From positions 102,134-166,133 of the forward strand of contig VWZL01000265.1 in NCBI GenBank assembly GCA_013396915.1: a stretch of DNA of 64,000 bases. Direction: 5' to 3'. Positions 37,461 to 49,939 of this stretch are shown here, one piece after another. A model generated the notes under the pieces. It was given only the letters and a program-made list of their open reading frames with translations, had not been told where the DNA came from and searched no databases. Made by a program: the position numbers and the translations under genes. Source of the DNA: Stercorarius parasiticus. Taxonomy: Eukaryota > Chordata > Aves > Charadriiformes > Stercorariidae. Every line of letters begins with the position of its first letter. Within the stretch, counting starts at the first letter, position 1.

Positions 37461-39408
37461 GCAGCTTTGTTTTACTTCCTTGCATGTACAAATGTTTCTT
37501 TTGTTAGACTCCTCTACTTGACTAGTTAGCAAACAACTCCTTTGCTCTGTGAAGGTTAAAACTCTTTCCTGTCGCTTTGATTCATTAGCACACTTTAGTG
37601 TGAAACATCTCTTATGCTAGACCTTGTTTTCTGTACCAGTCAGTGCACTAACAAACGTACTCGAGCTTGAGACTAGGCATGACAGTTATTATCCCCTTTG
37701 GGGTGATAATGGGTTTGGCATGGCAGGGGTTGAGGGATCAGTCTCCTAAGCATGCTGCAGCAATTATTCTTTCCGATTTTCAGTTGAAGAGACTCTTGAA
37801 GATGCTTAATTTTAATTTTCTCATGCATAGTTTTCTTGGTGATCCAAAGAACTAAGTGCTGTGTTCTATACAGATATTTTTATACATCTGGAAGTGAATA
37901 TTCAGACAGCAGTTGCTTAAAAAAACTGTCACATAAAGTTTGGTTGAAAGATAATCTCTTTAAACTAGCAGAATACATGTGTAATTTCTTCTCCTTTACC
38001 TTTGCCCTTTCAAATCCTTAACCAAAACAAACAACCCAAAACTTAAAGATTCACAAACCTATCCAGGAGAAGCAGAACTAATGAAGTTTGTTTTTCTGTA
38101 GCTTTTTCTTATTGCTAGATTCTCTGTTGTCTAATGAGGAATGAAATCTCATCAACGTTCTCCTGCCATATCAGAGGATTCTCCTCCTATGTTGGATTTT
38201 GTATTATGGCTTTCAGTGCAGCGCAGTTGAGAACAGCTGTATTTTGTTTTGGTTTTTTTTAAGGATGCTCATAAGGGTTTTTGTCCTCTGTTGGATATAA
38301 AACTTGTAAAACGTTAATGTTTTTGAGAAACTCTAGCCCTCTATTTCAAAAATTTGTTGGAATTATCCAACGAACTCAAAAGTTGCTGGGAAAAGGAGCA
38401 AGGCAGAAAACATGCAAATCTAATACCCTTAGGAAGTAAAAATTCCATCATCCAAACAAAAAAAGCCCCAAACCTCACCAGAAATAACCAGATGTGACTA
38501 GTATTATTCTCCCAATACATAATATCCAGTAGTATAAAATCTGGAATGCTGTAATCATCTGTAGTTCTATAGCATTTTTTATTTTTTATTTTTTTTTTTA
38601 GAAAGAACTGTACTAAGAAAATTTCAACGTGTCACTTGCTGTTCCTTTTCTTAAATTGTATACATTACTTTTGACTGGTCATAGATGCAAATATTTTTTA
38701 ATATTGAAATAGTTGGCAATCAAACTAGTTGGCCAATTACTTGCACACTTTCCTAACGGAAAATAGGGGACAGATGTAGGCTGCCCCATTCAATTGTCTT
38801 TCACTTGCAATAGCGCGGTCACTCTCAAGGAATGAATGTTAGAGAATGTGTTGCCATAGGAGCAACTACTGCAATGGAAAATAGTTAGAAAAATACAGCT
38901 ATTAATGAAAAAAAATGGATGATAACTGACAGACCTACCCTTTGTGCATAATTGACCAAAAAAGGTTCAGGGGGAAAAAAAAAAAGATAAATGTAGTCAC
39001 ATTCAGACTAGAATTGATTACTACCAGTCTGCTCCCCTTGTTGCAGCCTCTTTGCCCTGAGATTCTCATAACTTAGAACCTGTACCGTAGTCTTGATATG
39101 TAAGAGAAAAAAAAGTGCTTTCCACATTTCCTTGCTTTTCTTTTTATTTTTAGCAACTCATTCTATTAAAGTGGTAGGTTTTGTAAAAGGCATATTTGGT
39201 GATTTATTTTCTGAGTTTTTATGTTATTGTTTTGGTTTCATAGCAGAAGCAGCTTTGTTAATGTGGGAATTTGAACTACAGAAGATCATTAGGCTAGACT
39301 TTAAACAACACTTTAGATGTGCTGAAAATTAGAAATGGCAGCCTGGATGTGTTTCAGAGATGGATAAGTGAATTGAGGTGGGGTTCTTGACACTACATGA
39401 TATTTTTG

Positions 39409-39422
39409 CGTGTGTGTGTGTG
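39409..39422. repeat. short TG dinucleotide run
   Basis: About six to seven TG units after TATTTTTGC. A minor microsatellite seed. Confidence 0.8.
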
Positions 39423-42400
39423 CACTAAGGTATAGTGTGACATGCACAACCATTTTTGAAATAGTTTTTTATTTCACTGAGTTTTGTTTGATCATCTGTG
39501 CATGGATTTAAATGGCATCATTTTTGTGTAACTGGAAACATATGATCTTTGCCGCAACTTAATCAGTAAGCAGAAGCTTTTTGGGGAGAACTATGTCTTA
39601 ATGATTAAAAATTAAAGTAAGCTTTTGTTATTGGAGATACTAGTAACTTTGGAGGGTATGTTTGTGACAAAGGTAGGTTTTGCTTGTGACAATATGTCAT
39701 TAATTTGCTGAATCTATGAAAAAGCCAAATCATAAAACACTTTTGAGTGCCTGGGAATTCTTAAATGTTTTTTTTTTTATGTACAAAGTTTTTAGTAACA
39801 TCTGCTTTTAAAAAATAAATTAATTCAAGAGTAACAAGAAGATATTTATCGTGCACTGTGTGTATACATGCATTGCACTATTGATATCCGATTGAAAATT
39901 TTCAGAAATTGGCTGTTGTACAACCATGTAGTCTCTCTCAGAATGGGAACAGAACCTCAGATCAGTTTTCAGTAGGCTCTGACGTGTCCTAAGTAGCTAT
40001 CTTAGACTGAAAATGTTGGATTGGTATGTCCCCTCTTAGCTGTCCTTTTGGAGTGCTGTTAAGTTTTATGCTATCACATGTTCAAGTCAGCATTTTGGTG
40101 AGTCTGCACGATTTTTTGTTTTGTTTTGTTTTTTTCTCTCCTATTTTAAGGGGGTAGAGGGTAGGGTTCAAACTTGAGTCTTCAGGAGCTTATGGACTTG
40201 TCAGTGTTCTTTGATGATAGAATAGAGTATCTGTAAAGTATCTGTGTTCCACAAAGCAGTTGTAAAACTTCCTTGCAGCAATAATTCCAACATTTAGCAC
40301 ATGGAGCAGTCAGATCCCATAAAAGACAGTGTGTACCCATGTAGAACGTATCTCCTTTTGAAGTAAGAGAATCTCTTATATGCTAGGTTTATGAGGAGTG
40401 CAAGCAGAAAAGCTTACCTTTATCCTTCTGTCTTGGCTATCTCAGAGTTCTCTGTTGTGGTAGCGTCTGGAACATACGTAATCTCTCCCAGTAGTACTTT
40501 GTGAGAGATTTATGCCTAAACAGATGTTGTAAATGTCACCTGTAAAGCTTTTTCCATATTTTGACTAAAATTGATAATTGTTGGACGTCAGTAATACTAA
40601 CTCTGAATTTATCCAGTTCTCGCTTTCTTTGATTGCACATATTTTTCTGTTCCGTTTTTTCCTTCTTGTACCTTCTCCTTTTTACTTGTTGTAAGGAGAA
40701 ACTTGACTTTTTACTTAATCATCTGAGCATTCAGCAGCCAGAAATTAGAGTAAGATTTCTTGCTGTATGTCTTGTAGTTTTCCTCTTCCAGCATAACAAT
40801 AAAATCAGAATATCTCATATATTTGGCTGGAACTCCTTCTCCTGGTGGTTTAGCACTTCATTCCTGACCCAGCAAAGTATGCAAGTATATATTTAACTTC
40901 CACCATGAGATCCGTCCCCTTGCTTGTTTTCACTAGGCTGTTCATCTTTTCAAAGTTAATCACATGTTTTTAAATATTTCAGTCCAGAAAGAAAGTGCTT
41001 AGACAAAGGAAGAAAAGTCTGTTTGAGACCTTGAATCTGGCGTGTACCGAAAGCAGAAGAGTAGACCTGGTATCCAGAGTCTTTTACCCCCCATAGGTAT
41101 TATGGTATAACTTCTACAGAACATGTCCATCCGTGCTCCATCCACACTCTTCTCATATTTAAGATCAGAAAAAATCTTAAGTCAATAACTTGTCATAAAT
41201 AAAGCCAAACCCGAAGGGAATCTATCAGGGAAGGAGGAGTGGAAATCACCGCATTCAACAGCATTTTGGTGTTTAATAACACTGAGAAAAATACACAGGT
41301 ATGTGAGATAGTGGCATAAGGCAAACATGGTCCATGGGTCTGCATACAGAGATTATGAAGTACAGGCAAGAAGGAAATTATTAGACTTCAGTTTTTCTTT
41401 CAGGTCAGGTGTGCATACTTCAAAAAAGACAGGAATTCAATTAATCTGTTTGTTTAATCGCAGAAATGAAAAGCTGTTCTTTTGCTGTGGAAAAAAAAAA
41501 GTATTTATAAAGATATGTTTTGGATAGACCTTTTATTTAACAGAAAAAGAACTACTGTGACCTAGTTGCTAGAATAAAAAACAGGATAAAAGCAGATAAG
41601 AAATAGCAGGGGGGCTTTGGGGTTGTTTGTTGGTTTGTTTTTTTTTTTTTAAATTGACACTAATTACCTAATTATAAAACTCCTTTATAGGTGAACATGT
41701 GTAAATTATTTTCAGATCTTAAAAAAAAAAAAGTTGGGGAATCCTTCTGAAGGCTATGCTGTAGCTCAAACAGAAGGTACAGACTTGATGGAGAAATGAA
41801 ATCATTTTGGGGAGAACACACATGATCAATTCTGTGTAGGAGGCCAGAGCAGGTACCAGAAAGGACCATTGTGATGTTTTAAATCCATGAAACGTACTTA
41901 CTGTCTCAGTGAGGAAAATCAGATTTTATAAACATCTTGGTTTTTCTTTAGAAGAAAGCATTTGTCTCTCATAAAGTTACCTGATCTAGTTAATACAGTT
42001 TATAGCCACTCGCATATGTACAAAATGTGTTGTATGTAGCTTGGAGTTGAACTAATACTTTTGCTAGTCAGATTCTTGTCCTTGCCTCAGCAGTGGTCTG
42101 CTCAGCTGGAAACAGCTGTTTCTGTTGCAAGCAGTGAGCTACACTTAACAAATTTCTGTTCAGTGTTTTGTTTCCCTCAAATGGAAAAGTAGCAGCTGCC
42201 AAGGTTCCCCAAATTAGTGTTTAAAAGTCAATGATTAAAGCTTCATTTTAGACATATAAGCAGAGGTGTGCTCATCTATAGAGATGCTGAGCGCCTGTAT
42301 TTGCCTTTGATTTGTAATGATGGCTATAGACGCCTGTGTTATATCATGCCATCATTACTTTATGTATAGATACATATTTAGTTTGCTAAGTTCTGCACTT

Positions 42401-45359
42401 AAAGAGGTACATTCAAAATAGAAATCCGAGTGCTGTACTATGAATGTGGATGCTGTTCTCGTAACGAAAATCCAAACTGACCTAGCTGACAATACAACTG
42501 GAATTGTTTATTAGAAGAAAGTTAATCTAAGTGTATGCAGTGTTTGGAAAAGGTGACTGAAAAGAAAGGTGAAAATTTGAAGTTCTTGGATGTAACTAAT
42601 GAACACAGCTGTCATATAGTATAAACCAGTAAATTATTTCATACGGACTTCATTTGTATTAGTAAATAACTGTTATCCTCACCTCCTGAAGACCTTTAGT
42701 TGCTGAATTTGGCAATTTGCAAGAAAGGAAGTAATTGTATAAAAATTGATACCTAATAATATGGAGCTTTTACCTTTATCTGAAAACAGCTTGAAGTTAC
42801 CGGTGGGTGGTTATGCTAAGCTTGGACAATTACCTAGTTGTTAGCCATAAGAATTTTTTGTTGTCAAAATGACAAATTTGACTAGGATTTATCTGCAAAA
42901 TCATGTGTAGATGTTATCTAGCTGGCCTAGCCCTGTATGGAGTATCATAGAGAAAATGAGGAGAGTGTGTGGAATTAGTAGGAAGAGATGGGGGTGACAA
43001 AAGTGGCAACTGATCCATCGGAGACCAAGCTCTTTCTGATACTCAAAAGCTATTTGTTTTTACCAGGTACACTTCTAGTCTGTTTTGAGAATGTTGTTCC
43101 TATGTGAGGGAATGTAGTTCTTTGCTTTGTTTGGAACACGTCCATCATCTCTGCAAATGCACAGTAAGTGCCAGTGTACAGTCAGTCATGTACTGGGCTG
43201 CTTACTTGTTACGTTTAGTAGATAAAAAGGAAAACCCGTGTTGTAAATCGTTAAAAACAATTATTATATAGGGTGCTTTCTTGAACAGATGAAAAAAGTG
43301 GGACTTTCAGAGGATAAATAGTGTTAGATTAAAAGCAGACCTTTTAGAGGATAACTAGTATTTTTCAAGGTGTGATCAGGTTAGCAGAAGGCATTGGTAT
43401 TGACAAACTCAATTAAAATAATAGGATACTGCCCAACTGTGTTAAATGTAAATCTTAATACATGAGTATGTACAATGCCCGTATTTTTTTAGACAGTTCT
43501 TAGTTTAATAAAAAAATGTTTATTTAAGTGCTTCTGTGATGGATTTGAATGTGCTACTGGGGATCTTGGAGAAAGAGGGGAATCAAATGCTTTGAATCTG
43601 CCCATACTATGAAATTGGTTATGCAAAGCTTCTTGTTGCTGGATTATTAGTAGGGATTTAATTTTAGCTGAATGTTATTGTAAATTATTAGAGGTGGAGG
43701 TTTGTTTTTTGGTTTTCGGTGTATGAGCAATGCCGCCTTAGCTACTTTATTTTCCAAATTTTTTGAAGCTATGAAAAGTTATGAAATTGAAGTTACGTTA
43801 TTGCAGCCACATTGATTCTGAAAGTTTTTGAAAGTAGAAGTTTGTCACTAATGCATGCAGGTAAATTGTCCAAATTGTATGTTGATCAACAGCTACTTCC
43901 ATTCTAAAAGTGACTAAAAATAGAAAAAATGAAAAAAAATGATAATGTGGTTCTAAAACAGTGGCTTCCATACAAGCTTCCTCAAACAGAAGGTGAAGTC
44001 ACGCTTCTAATAATAAATTGTGCGTATTTCTTTTTTTAAGGCTTCATCCATGGGGAGAGGGTAACCCGCTGACTCAGCTGGTTCATGATGGCATGGCCTC
44101 ATTTAGCTGTGGTGCTGCAGTTTTCCTAGCCTTGCAGTGAGAGAGGCAATGGACAATGAGCTTCAGGTGGTGTTCTGCTTCTGAATTTCTTCTCACTGGA
44201 GTAGGCTCGTCACCTGCAAGCTTTCTTGCAAGTGTGAAGTTGTGAATTCCATAGCACAGGAAAAGAGGCAGCAGAGCGTTGATGATCATACTTTCAAAGA
44301 TACAGATAGAGACAGGTGGAGCCTTAGTTCAGATAAATAAGTTATAGGGGATAAAATTAACATTGTATACACTAGAAGCCATCCTGCATAATAAATCATG
44401 TCTTTGTAAAGAATGGGTTTCAGTAGATTCGGTAAACTTCTTGAAATATGCTTTAGCTTGTGTGTGCAAGGCAAACAGGTGATTTTATGTTCTGCTACTC
44501 TTTTCTACATTAGCAACTAAAAACCTTAAAAAAAACCCCAAACTTCAATAACAGATATTTTGAGAAACTAACCAGTAGAGCATGTAATGGATTTATCTGG
44601 TGTATCTTGAGTGATCCTGTGGAAACGTGCGTGTTCTAAAACAGTGTAGCTCCTGTATAGCCAGTTTTTAACTTTATGAATCCCGATGTAACTAATTAAA
44701 AAGGAAATGGTTTTAGTAACAATATGTGAACTCACAGAATAATTGGGTTGTAATTCAGTCTGTCAGCTCTGCTGCCATTCATAAACTCGGGGTTTATGAA
44801 GGCCTCAGAAATCTCAGCTTGAATTACAGCTTTATTCTGTACATAACCTGGAACAATGTATATCTTAGCATTTCATTTGTGAGACTGACGATGTTTTATA
44901 ATCCTGAAAATATTACTGAAATGTATACTTACCATAAAATTCCAATTTTACACTTGGAGAAAAAAATATACTGGAGTGCAATTTGCAATTTTTTATTTAT
45001 TTAGACTTTGCATCAGTTACATTAGGGCTTTCACTGTGGATGTTTATATGCATAAACTGCTTACTTTTCTTGTGTTGTGTGTATGTGAAAGATTTTCTTA
45101 CATATCTATATTTCAGGTAAAACAAATGACTGTCTAGAGTGTTTCCATTTTGTTTAATACTTAGTTTGGTTTACTGTTGAAATACAATTTTACTAGATGC
45201 CAGAAAATTACCCTTCAACCCTATTTATACTGTTTTCTTAACACGATGAAGTCAGTTATGGAACAGAGCTCAAAATAGTTGTATATATACTGTATTTACA
45301 GATTTTTATTTTAGGACTTCATTCTCTCAAGGCAGCTCTTGACTATTCTCTGTCCTCAG

Positions 45360-45468
45360 GTTGCTGAGTCAAACCATGAAGGACCATTTGGTAAGAGTGG
45401 CTAATGAAGCAGAATTTATCTTGAGCAGACAGAGAGCAGAGGATATTAACCGCCATGCTGAATTTGAG
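45360..45468 (+). CDS. LRBA: LRBA internal exon F
   Basis: A 109-nt exon with acceptor AG at 45358-45359 and donor GTAAGA from 45469. Its first base completes the Arg codon begun by exon E; it then reads [19 protein letters not shown], then [17 protein letters not shown], and ends in phase 0. This is the best paralogue discriminator in the window: as I know the families, [10 protein letters not shown] and [10 protein letters not shown] are LRBA, while NBEA has LLSHAMKDH and ILNRQRAEDV. The next expected LRBA segment (a CAQY... block leading toward the PH-BEACH module) is not found before the window ends. The Asn in EDINRH is at a site where I recall His in mammals. Confidence 0.95.
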
Positions 45469-48400
45469 GTAAGAAACAAAATCTTTTTTAAAAAAAAAAA
45501 ACTAAAACGCCAAAACATAACAAGCCTACTGTGTTTGAGGATTCCAATGTGTGTTACGGTCTTTTCAGGCACAGGAGGTTCCACCCTGAAAGGTGCTTTG
45601 CAGTCGTAGGGTGTTTTGCTAGTTTGCCACTAAGTTTGATGGAAAACCAGGCTGTGCAGAGGAACTCAGAACTTGTCAGAATCTGCAAACCATAGTTGGT
45701 GAGGGAAGGAATTGTATCATACTAATGCTGCTCTTTTCAATAAAGCAAATACACTGTATGTGTTGAAGGTGCTTAGCATCACAGTCAAGATAACTCCTAA
45801 AAAAAAAAAAATCTTTCTGAAGATAAATGATAACAGCCTGTTAAGTGCAATACAAGACATTACTTTTTTTTCGTATCATTTGCTATTTCACTTAATCCAC
45901 CTCTAAAACCGCTTTGCTTATGTTTTACATGCCTCAGTGTGGTTTTGTTATTTTCTTGTATTTTCATGCCACTTAAGGGATTTTAAAGTGAAATAATGGT
46001 CTTTGTTTTTATAGACTTATAATGACAATACAAACCTTTTTGCCTGAATCACTTTAGTCATACCTCCAATTTTTGTATCTCTGTTGCATCATGTATCTAT
46101 TTTCTCTGTTCTTTAATTATTGGGTTGTTTAAATGAAAATGAAGCTAAATCTCACTAGATTCACTAATATTCTGCTTAAATAGTACTTAGTCTTTCTTCT
46201 GACATGTGATACTACTTGTGGTTTTGTTTTTAAAATGATGCATTAAGAGATTGAAGGCACATTTGTGCTTAACTTATTTCTAAACTGTTTTTCTCTTAAA
46301 TCTTTACTTGAAAAAATACTCCCCAAAGATGAAAGCATATTTGTCTTAGGCAGTGCTTATGTTCTAAAGGTCATCTGTGTCGGCCCCAGGATTCAAGCTG
46401 TGCGTTGTTTAATAACATATCTGCACTTCATCTAGAGCTAGTTCCCCCCTCCTGCAAACAGAGATGTTGTAAGATATCTACAGTACCATTTTGCAATGGT
46501 GAAATAGCAGGGATGTTTCATTTATTACATCAAGGGTTTGGCGACAGTCCTGTGGAGATGAAAAGTGCATCTTTTTACTTCATTGCCTGATAATCACTGG
46601 AGTGGGACGTGCTTGACATCTTTTGCTCTGGATTTATGCAGAAGCTCCATGCATGACATGGCATTATTGATTAGATGAACAGCCCATTTTTTTCTTCAGG
46701 TGCAAACTATTCACAAAGGTGTGCACGTATGTGGGAAATCTGTGTGAAGTAAAGGGTTCTGTCATGTAAATACGGGCTATCAATGAATACAGTTGTTTAG
46801 TGACAACTTCACTGTTAGCCTTATTTCAGTCTCAAGACACCTTTTTATGATGTCTGGAAGAAATTTACACTGAGCATCAACTTACATTTTTAATATAGCT
46901 CTGAGTTTTGCTGTGACAAGTCTCTAGGATAAGAGTTGGCTGATACTTTTTAAAGTTGATGCTGTTCTGAATCTGTGCTATCTCAGTGTGATGGCTCAAG
47001 GGGTTTAACTCATCTGGTTGAAGTTTAACAGAAGCTAGTGTAATGAAATAGCAGCAGTCTGTTTATCAAGTTTAGGTTTGTTACTGTGTTGGAAAAAATG
47101 AGATCTAGCATCACTTCTGCAGGTGTGCATATTGAGGATATACAACTATTGGATTTTACCAAATGCTTAAATAACAAACCTGGTGTCTCTTGAAGTTAGC
47201 GTTACTGATGTCTGTGGCAGACTTCAGTCAGTGTTATGTTTCTTTTGTGGAAAGGGGAACCATTAGTCACATTCGTTCGAATCTGCAGGTATCACATCAA
47301 CAGTCAGAAATCCCTTTCTACTGTGTTCCATCCATCCATGGTGTGGTTTTCACATGTCCTGTCAACTGTGCTTGACTTGTGTTAGCACAGTGGTACTTCT
47401 TAGCCATGGTGTTCCTCGTAGCTTCTTTAAAGCGGTGCTCAGGGCTATAGAAAACTTGCCATTCTGTCATGCCCAGAAATGGATCTGTCACTTGACTAGA
47501 CTGGAGCTATTCCATCACTTAATGGGAACACATCTGTGCTGCGTTGGGCTGCTGGTGTGCTGTGTATTGCAATTGGTGGGTATGTTCCCATTGCATGAAT
47601 GGTTGTGGATGTTGATGCCTCTGTTTTGATCCTAACACTTGTGTCATGACACACTTGCAGGCGTGTGACAGGAAGGACTTTGTAAATAAGAGAAAAAGGA
47701 CTCTCAAAGCAACTGATAAAGCCTTTGATCTGGTTCATTTCTCCTACTTGAGCTCCTGTAAGGAAGCAGAGTAGCAGGTGATGAGCGCTAAGCTAAAGAT
47801 TATTTTCACTAGCCTGACTGGTGTGGTTTGGTCACCTACATGCATCTGTTTCCTTGATTTGCTCCTTCATCTTCCATCTATTCTTGAGGAATGAGCTGGA
47901 ATGAAGATGGTATTCTTCCAGTCATGAGAGAGGCTCTGCTTGGTCAGTCCATTGAATGCAATATCCCATCTGCCATAGCATATGTCCTGGAAAGAGCAAT
48001 TGTACAAGGAAGCAGACAGGCTACACTTTCATAAATTCTTACCATACAGAGATCTGCAGCTCAGAGACTGCCGTAACCAGGGCTCATGTCTTTCGTAGAT
48101 AGTGTTGGGATTTTCTGCTGTGAATTTTTCCAATTAATTTTAAAATTTGATGTAAATATTTTCCTCCAATAATGTCCTAAGACAAGGAATTTTCCTGCTT
48201 GTGATAGCTGAAGAAAGTGAGCAGATCCTGCGTACAATGAAAAGATTAAACAATTCCTCAGAAAACAGGGCTATCCTGTAACATTTTGCCCTGAAGAATG
48301 TGACATGCAAATGTGGTTTTGATCACATTTAAAAGCTTTTTGTGATTGTGGTAATTACTAGTTGTGCAGCTGCAACTTTTTTAAAAAAAAAAATGGTTGG

Positions 48401-48790
48401 GATGAACTTGTGTGGTTCAGATCAGAAGGAAGCTTAGACACCTGAGCTATGGAGAGAAAGGAGATGAGGCTGGTTGAGTGAGGGATAAAGATCCAGAGAC
48501 AGATGAGAAAAGCATCAAGAACCGTTACTCGTTTTTCATTTTTCTTCAGACTTGCATTTCTGGTGTTTCAGATTACATATGAAATATTCTGTGATAACAT
48601 TGGGCCAGCAAAAATCCAACCCCTAAATTTCTTTTGAAAGATCTGTAGTATGTTTACAGCTACCTGGTTTTAATTCTCCCATTTCTAAAAGTCATGACAA
48701 AGGTGAGCCTTGCAATATGCGTGTTAATTTTGGAGAGGTTTGCACCATGGTGACAGAGCAATCTAGTCATATAAAATTTCCTGTAGAACT

Positions 48791-48800
48791 CTTTTTTCTT

Positions 48801-48833
<33 letters not shown>

Positions 48834-48835
48834 TT
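48791..48835. repeat. T-rich low-complexity tract
   Basis: About 45 bases of T with a few C, ending in 22 T. No element body is recognised. Confidence 0.8.
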
Positions 48836-49438
48836 GAAAGGCAAGGGCAGTTTTAAAAGGCAAAATATCTTGTCATCATTTAAAAGTGAAGTCTGGTATT
48901 TGGGGCATGTAGAGGCAGGAGAAAGCAATGGGAAATTTAGACGAGCTTCATGATGGAGTTCTGTAGTTATATACTATTGTATAGTATTTGGTTATACATG
49001 GGGTAAGGATGGTCACTGGAAGAGGAAGGAAAAACCTAGGAAATGCACTGCTGTGCTGAACAACTGCGCTTTAGAAATGTGATGCAAGAAAGTATTTGTC
49101 ATGTGACATTTTAAAAGTTTCACAAGGTCCGCAGGGAAAGGTACCTCTCCTATTTGGTTCTTAATTTATTGCAAGTACGGGACAGATGTTTTCCTTCCAG
49201 AAATGGATTGAGAATTGTCCACCTATCAGTTCTTTCACAGCCAGGAGGAGACAGAGAAGCAGCAGCAAATGTGGTACGTGTTTACTTTGCTGCATAAGGT
49301 CTGATTGGGCCTTTCTTTGCTAAGTCTCCAAGTGGTGGGACCCTGTGTTGGTCAGAACATTGAGAGGAAGGGTCTATATCCTTTCCATAAAGCAGGATGA
49401 CCAAAAGCACAGAGAGTCTCTAAAGCAAGGGTGGGTTG

Positions 49439-49461
49439 TTTTTTTTTTTTTTTTTGGCATN
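49439..49461. repeat. T17 homopolymer followed by an ambiguous base
   Basis: Seventeen T at 49439-49455, then GGCAT, an N at 49461, then GGCAT again. The only undetermined base in the window sits directly after a long homopolymer and between two identical 5-mers, which points to a sequencing or assembly weak point. Confidence 0.85.
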
Positions 49462-49878
49462 GGCATACCGATCCAGTTTGTGCTGTAACTTTAGATATGC
49501 AGGAAACTCAGTGCCTAGGTGAGATAGATTTCTTTTCAAGTCCTTTTAATTTAAATCTTTTCTCTCCTCCCTATGTCTTCTCAAGGCAATTCTCTTTCAG
49601 AAACTTCAAATGAAGTGTCTTGAACAGCAGCAAAATCTGCACATCCCCTTCTTCTGTGTCTGGTGGCAAGAAGGGCCTCTGTCACCTCAGCTTGGCTATT
49701 CTTCTCTTTCTTCCTTTTTGTCAGGAGCCTTGGTCTCCATTTGCATTGCAGACCCCCTCCTTTGCCTCTGCAGACCCGCACTCCAGAAGCTTCTTCAAAA
49801 TGGAGGTGCTCAGCCTCACAGAAGGTGCAATCCCCCACCCTCTCTAGAGGGCGCTCTATATTACAACTTAGGAACCTG

Positions 49879-49902
49879 GACAAAGACAAAAAAGTCTTTG
49901 TC
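49879..49902. repeat. small perfect hairpin, 9-bp stem with A6 loop
   Basis: GACAAAGAC at 49879-49887 and its exact reverse complement GTCTTTGTC at 49894-49902, separated by six A. It is followed 20 bases later by T18 (49922-49939). No T-run lies immediately at the stem, and no function is claimed. Confidence 0.6.
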
Positions 49903-49921
49903 TTTGGTGCCTGGCCGCTCC

Positions 49922-49939
49922 TTTTTTTTTTTTTTTTTT
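49922..49939. repeat. T18 homopolymer
   Basis: Eighteen uninterrupted T following a locally GC-richer stretch (about 49660-49920). It could be an antisense A-tail of an unrecognised retrocopy, but no coding identity is visible. Confidence 0.75.

Larger units (their letters stand above)
33964..45359 (+). other. LRBA: LRBA intron, 11.4 kb
   Basis: Donor GTAAGT at 33964; acceptor TTCTCTGTCCTCAG ending at 45359. Contents: the 20-bp direct repeat pair at 36709-36728 and 37441-37460, the 127-codon open frame at 37066-37449 between them, and a short TG run at 39409-39422. The remainder is AT-rich unique sequence with no supportable gene. Confidence 0.8.

Noticed and set aside
45361..45609. 82-codon frame starting at exon F as a complete small gene
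   Set aside because: The first part is LRBA exon F; beyond the donor at 45469 the frame is intron read-through.
47521..47592. 10-bp inverted repeat AATGGGAACA / TGTTCCCATT
   Set aside because: The 52-base loop does not pair and the arms do not extend; arms of this length are expected by chance in 64 kb.
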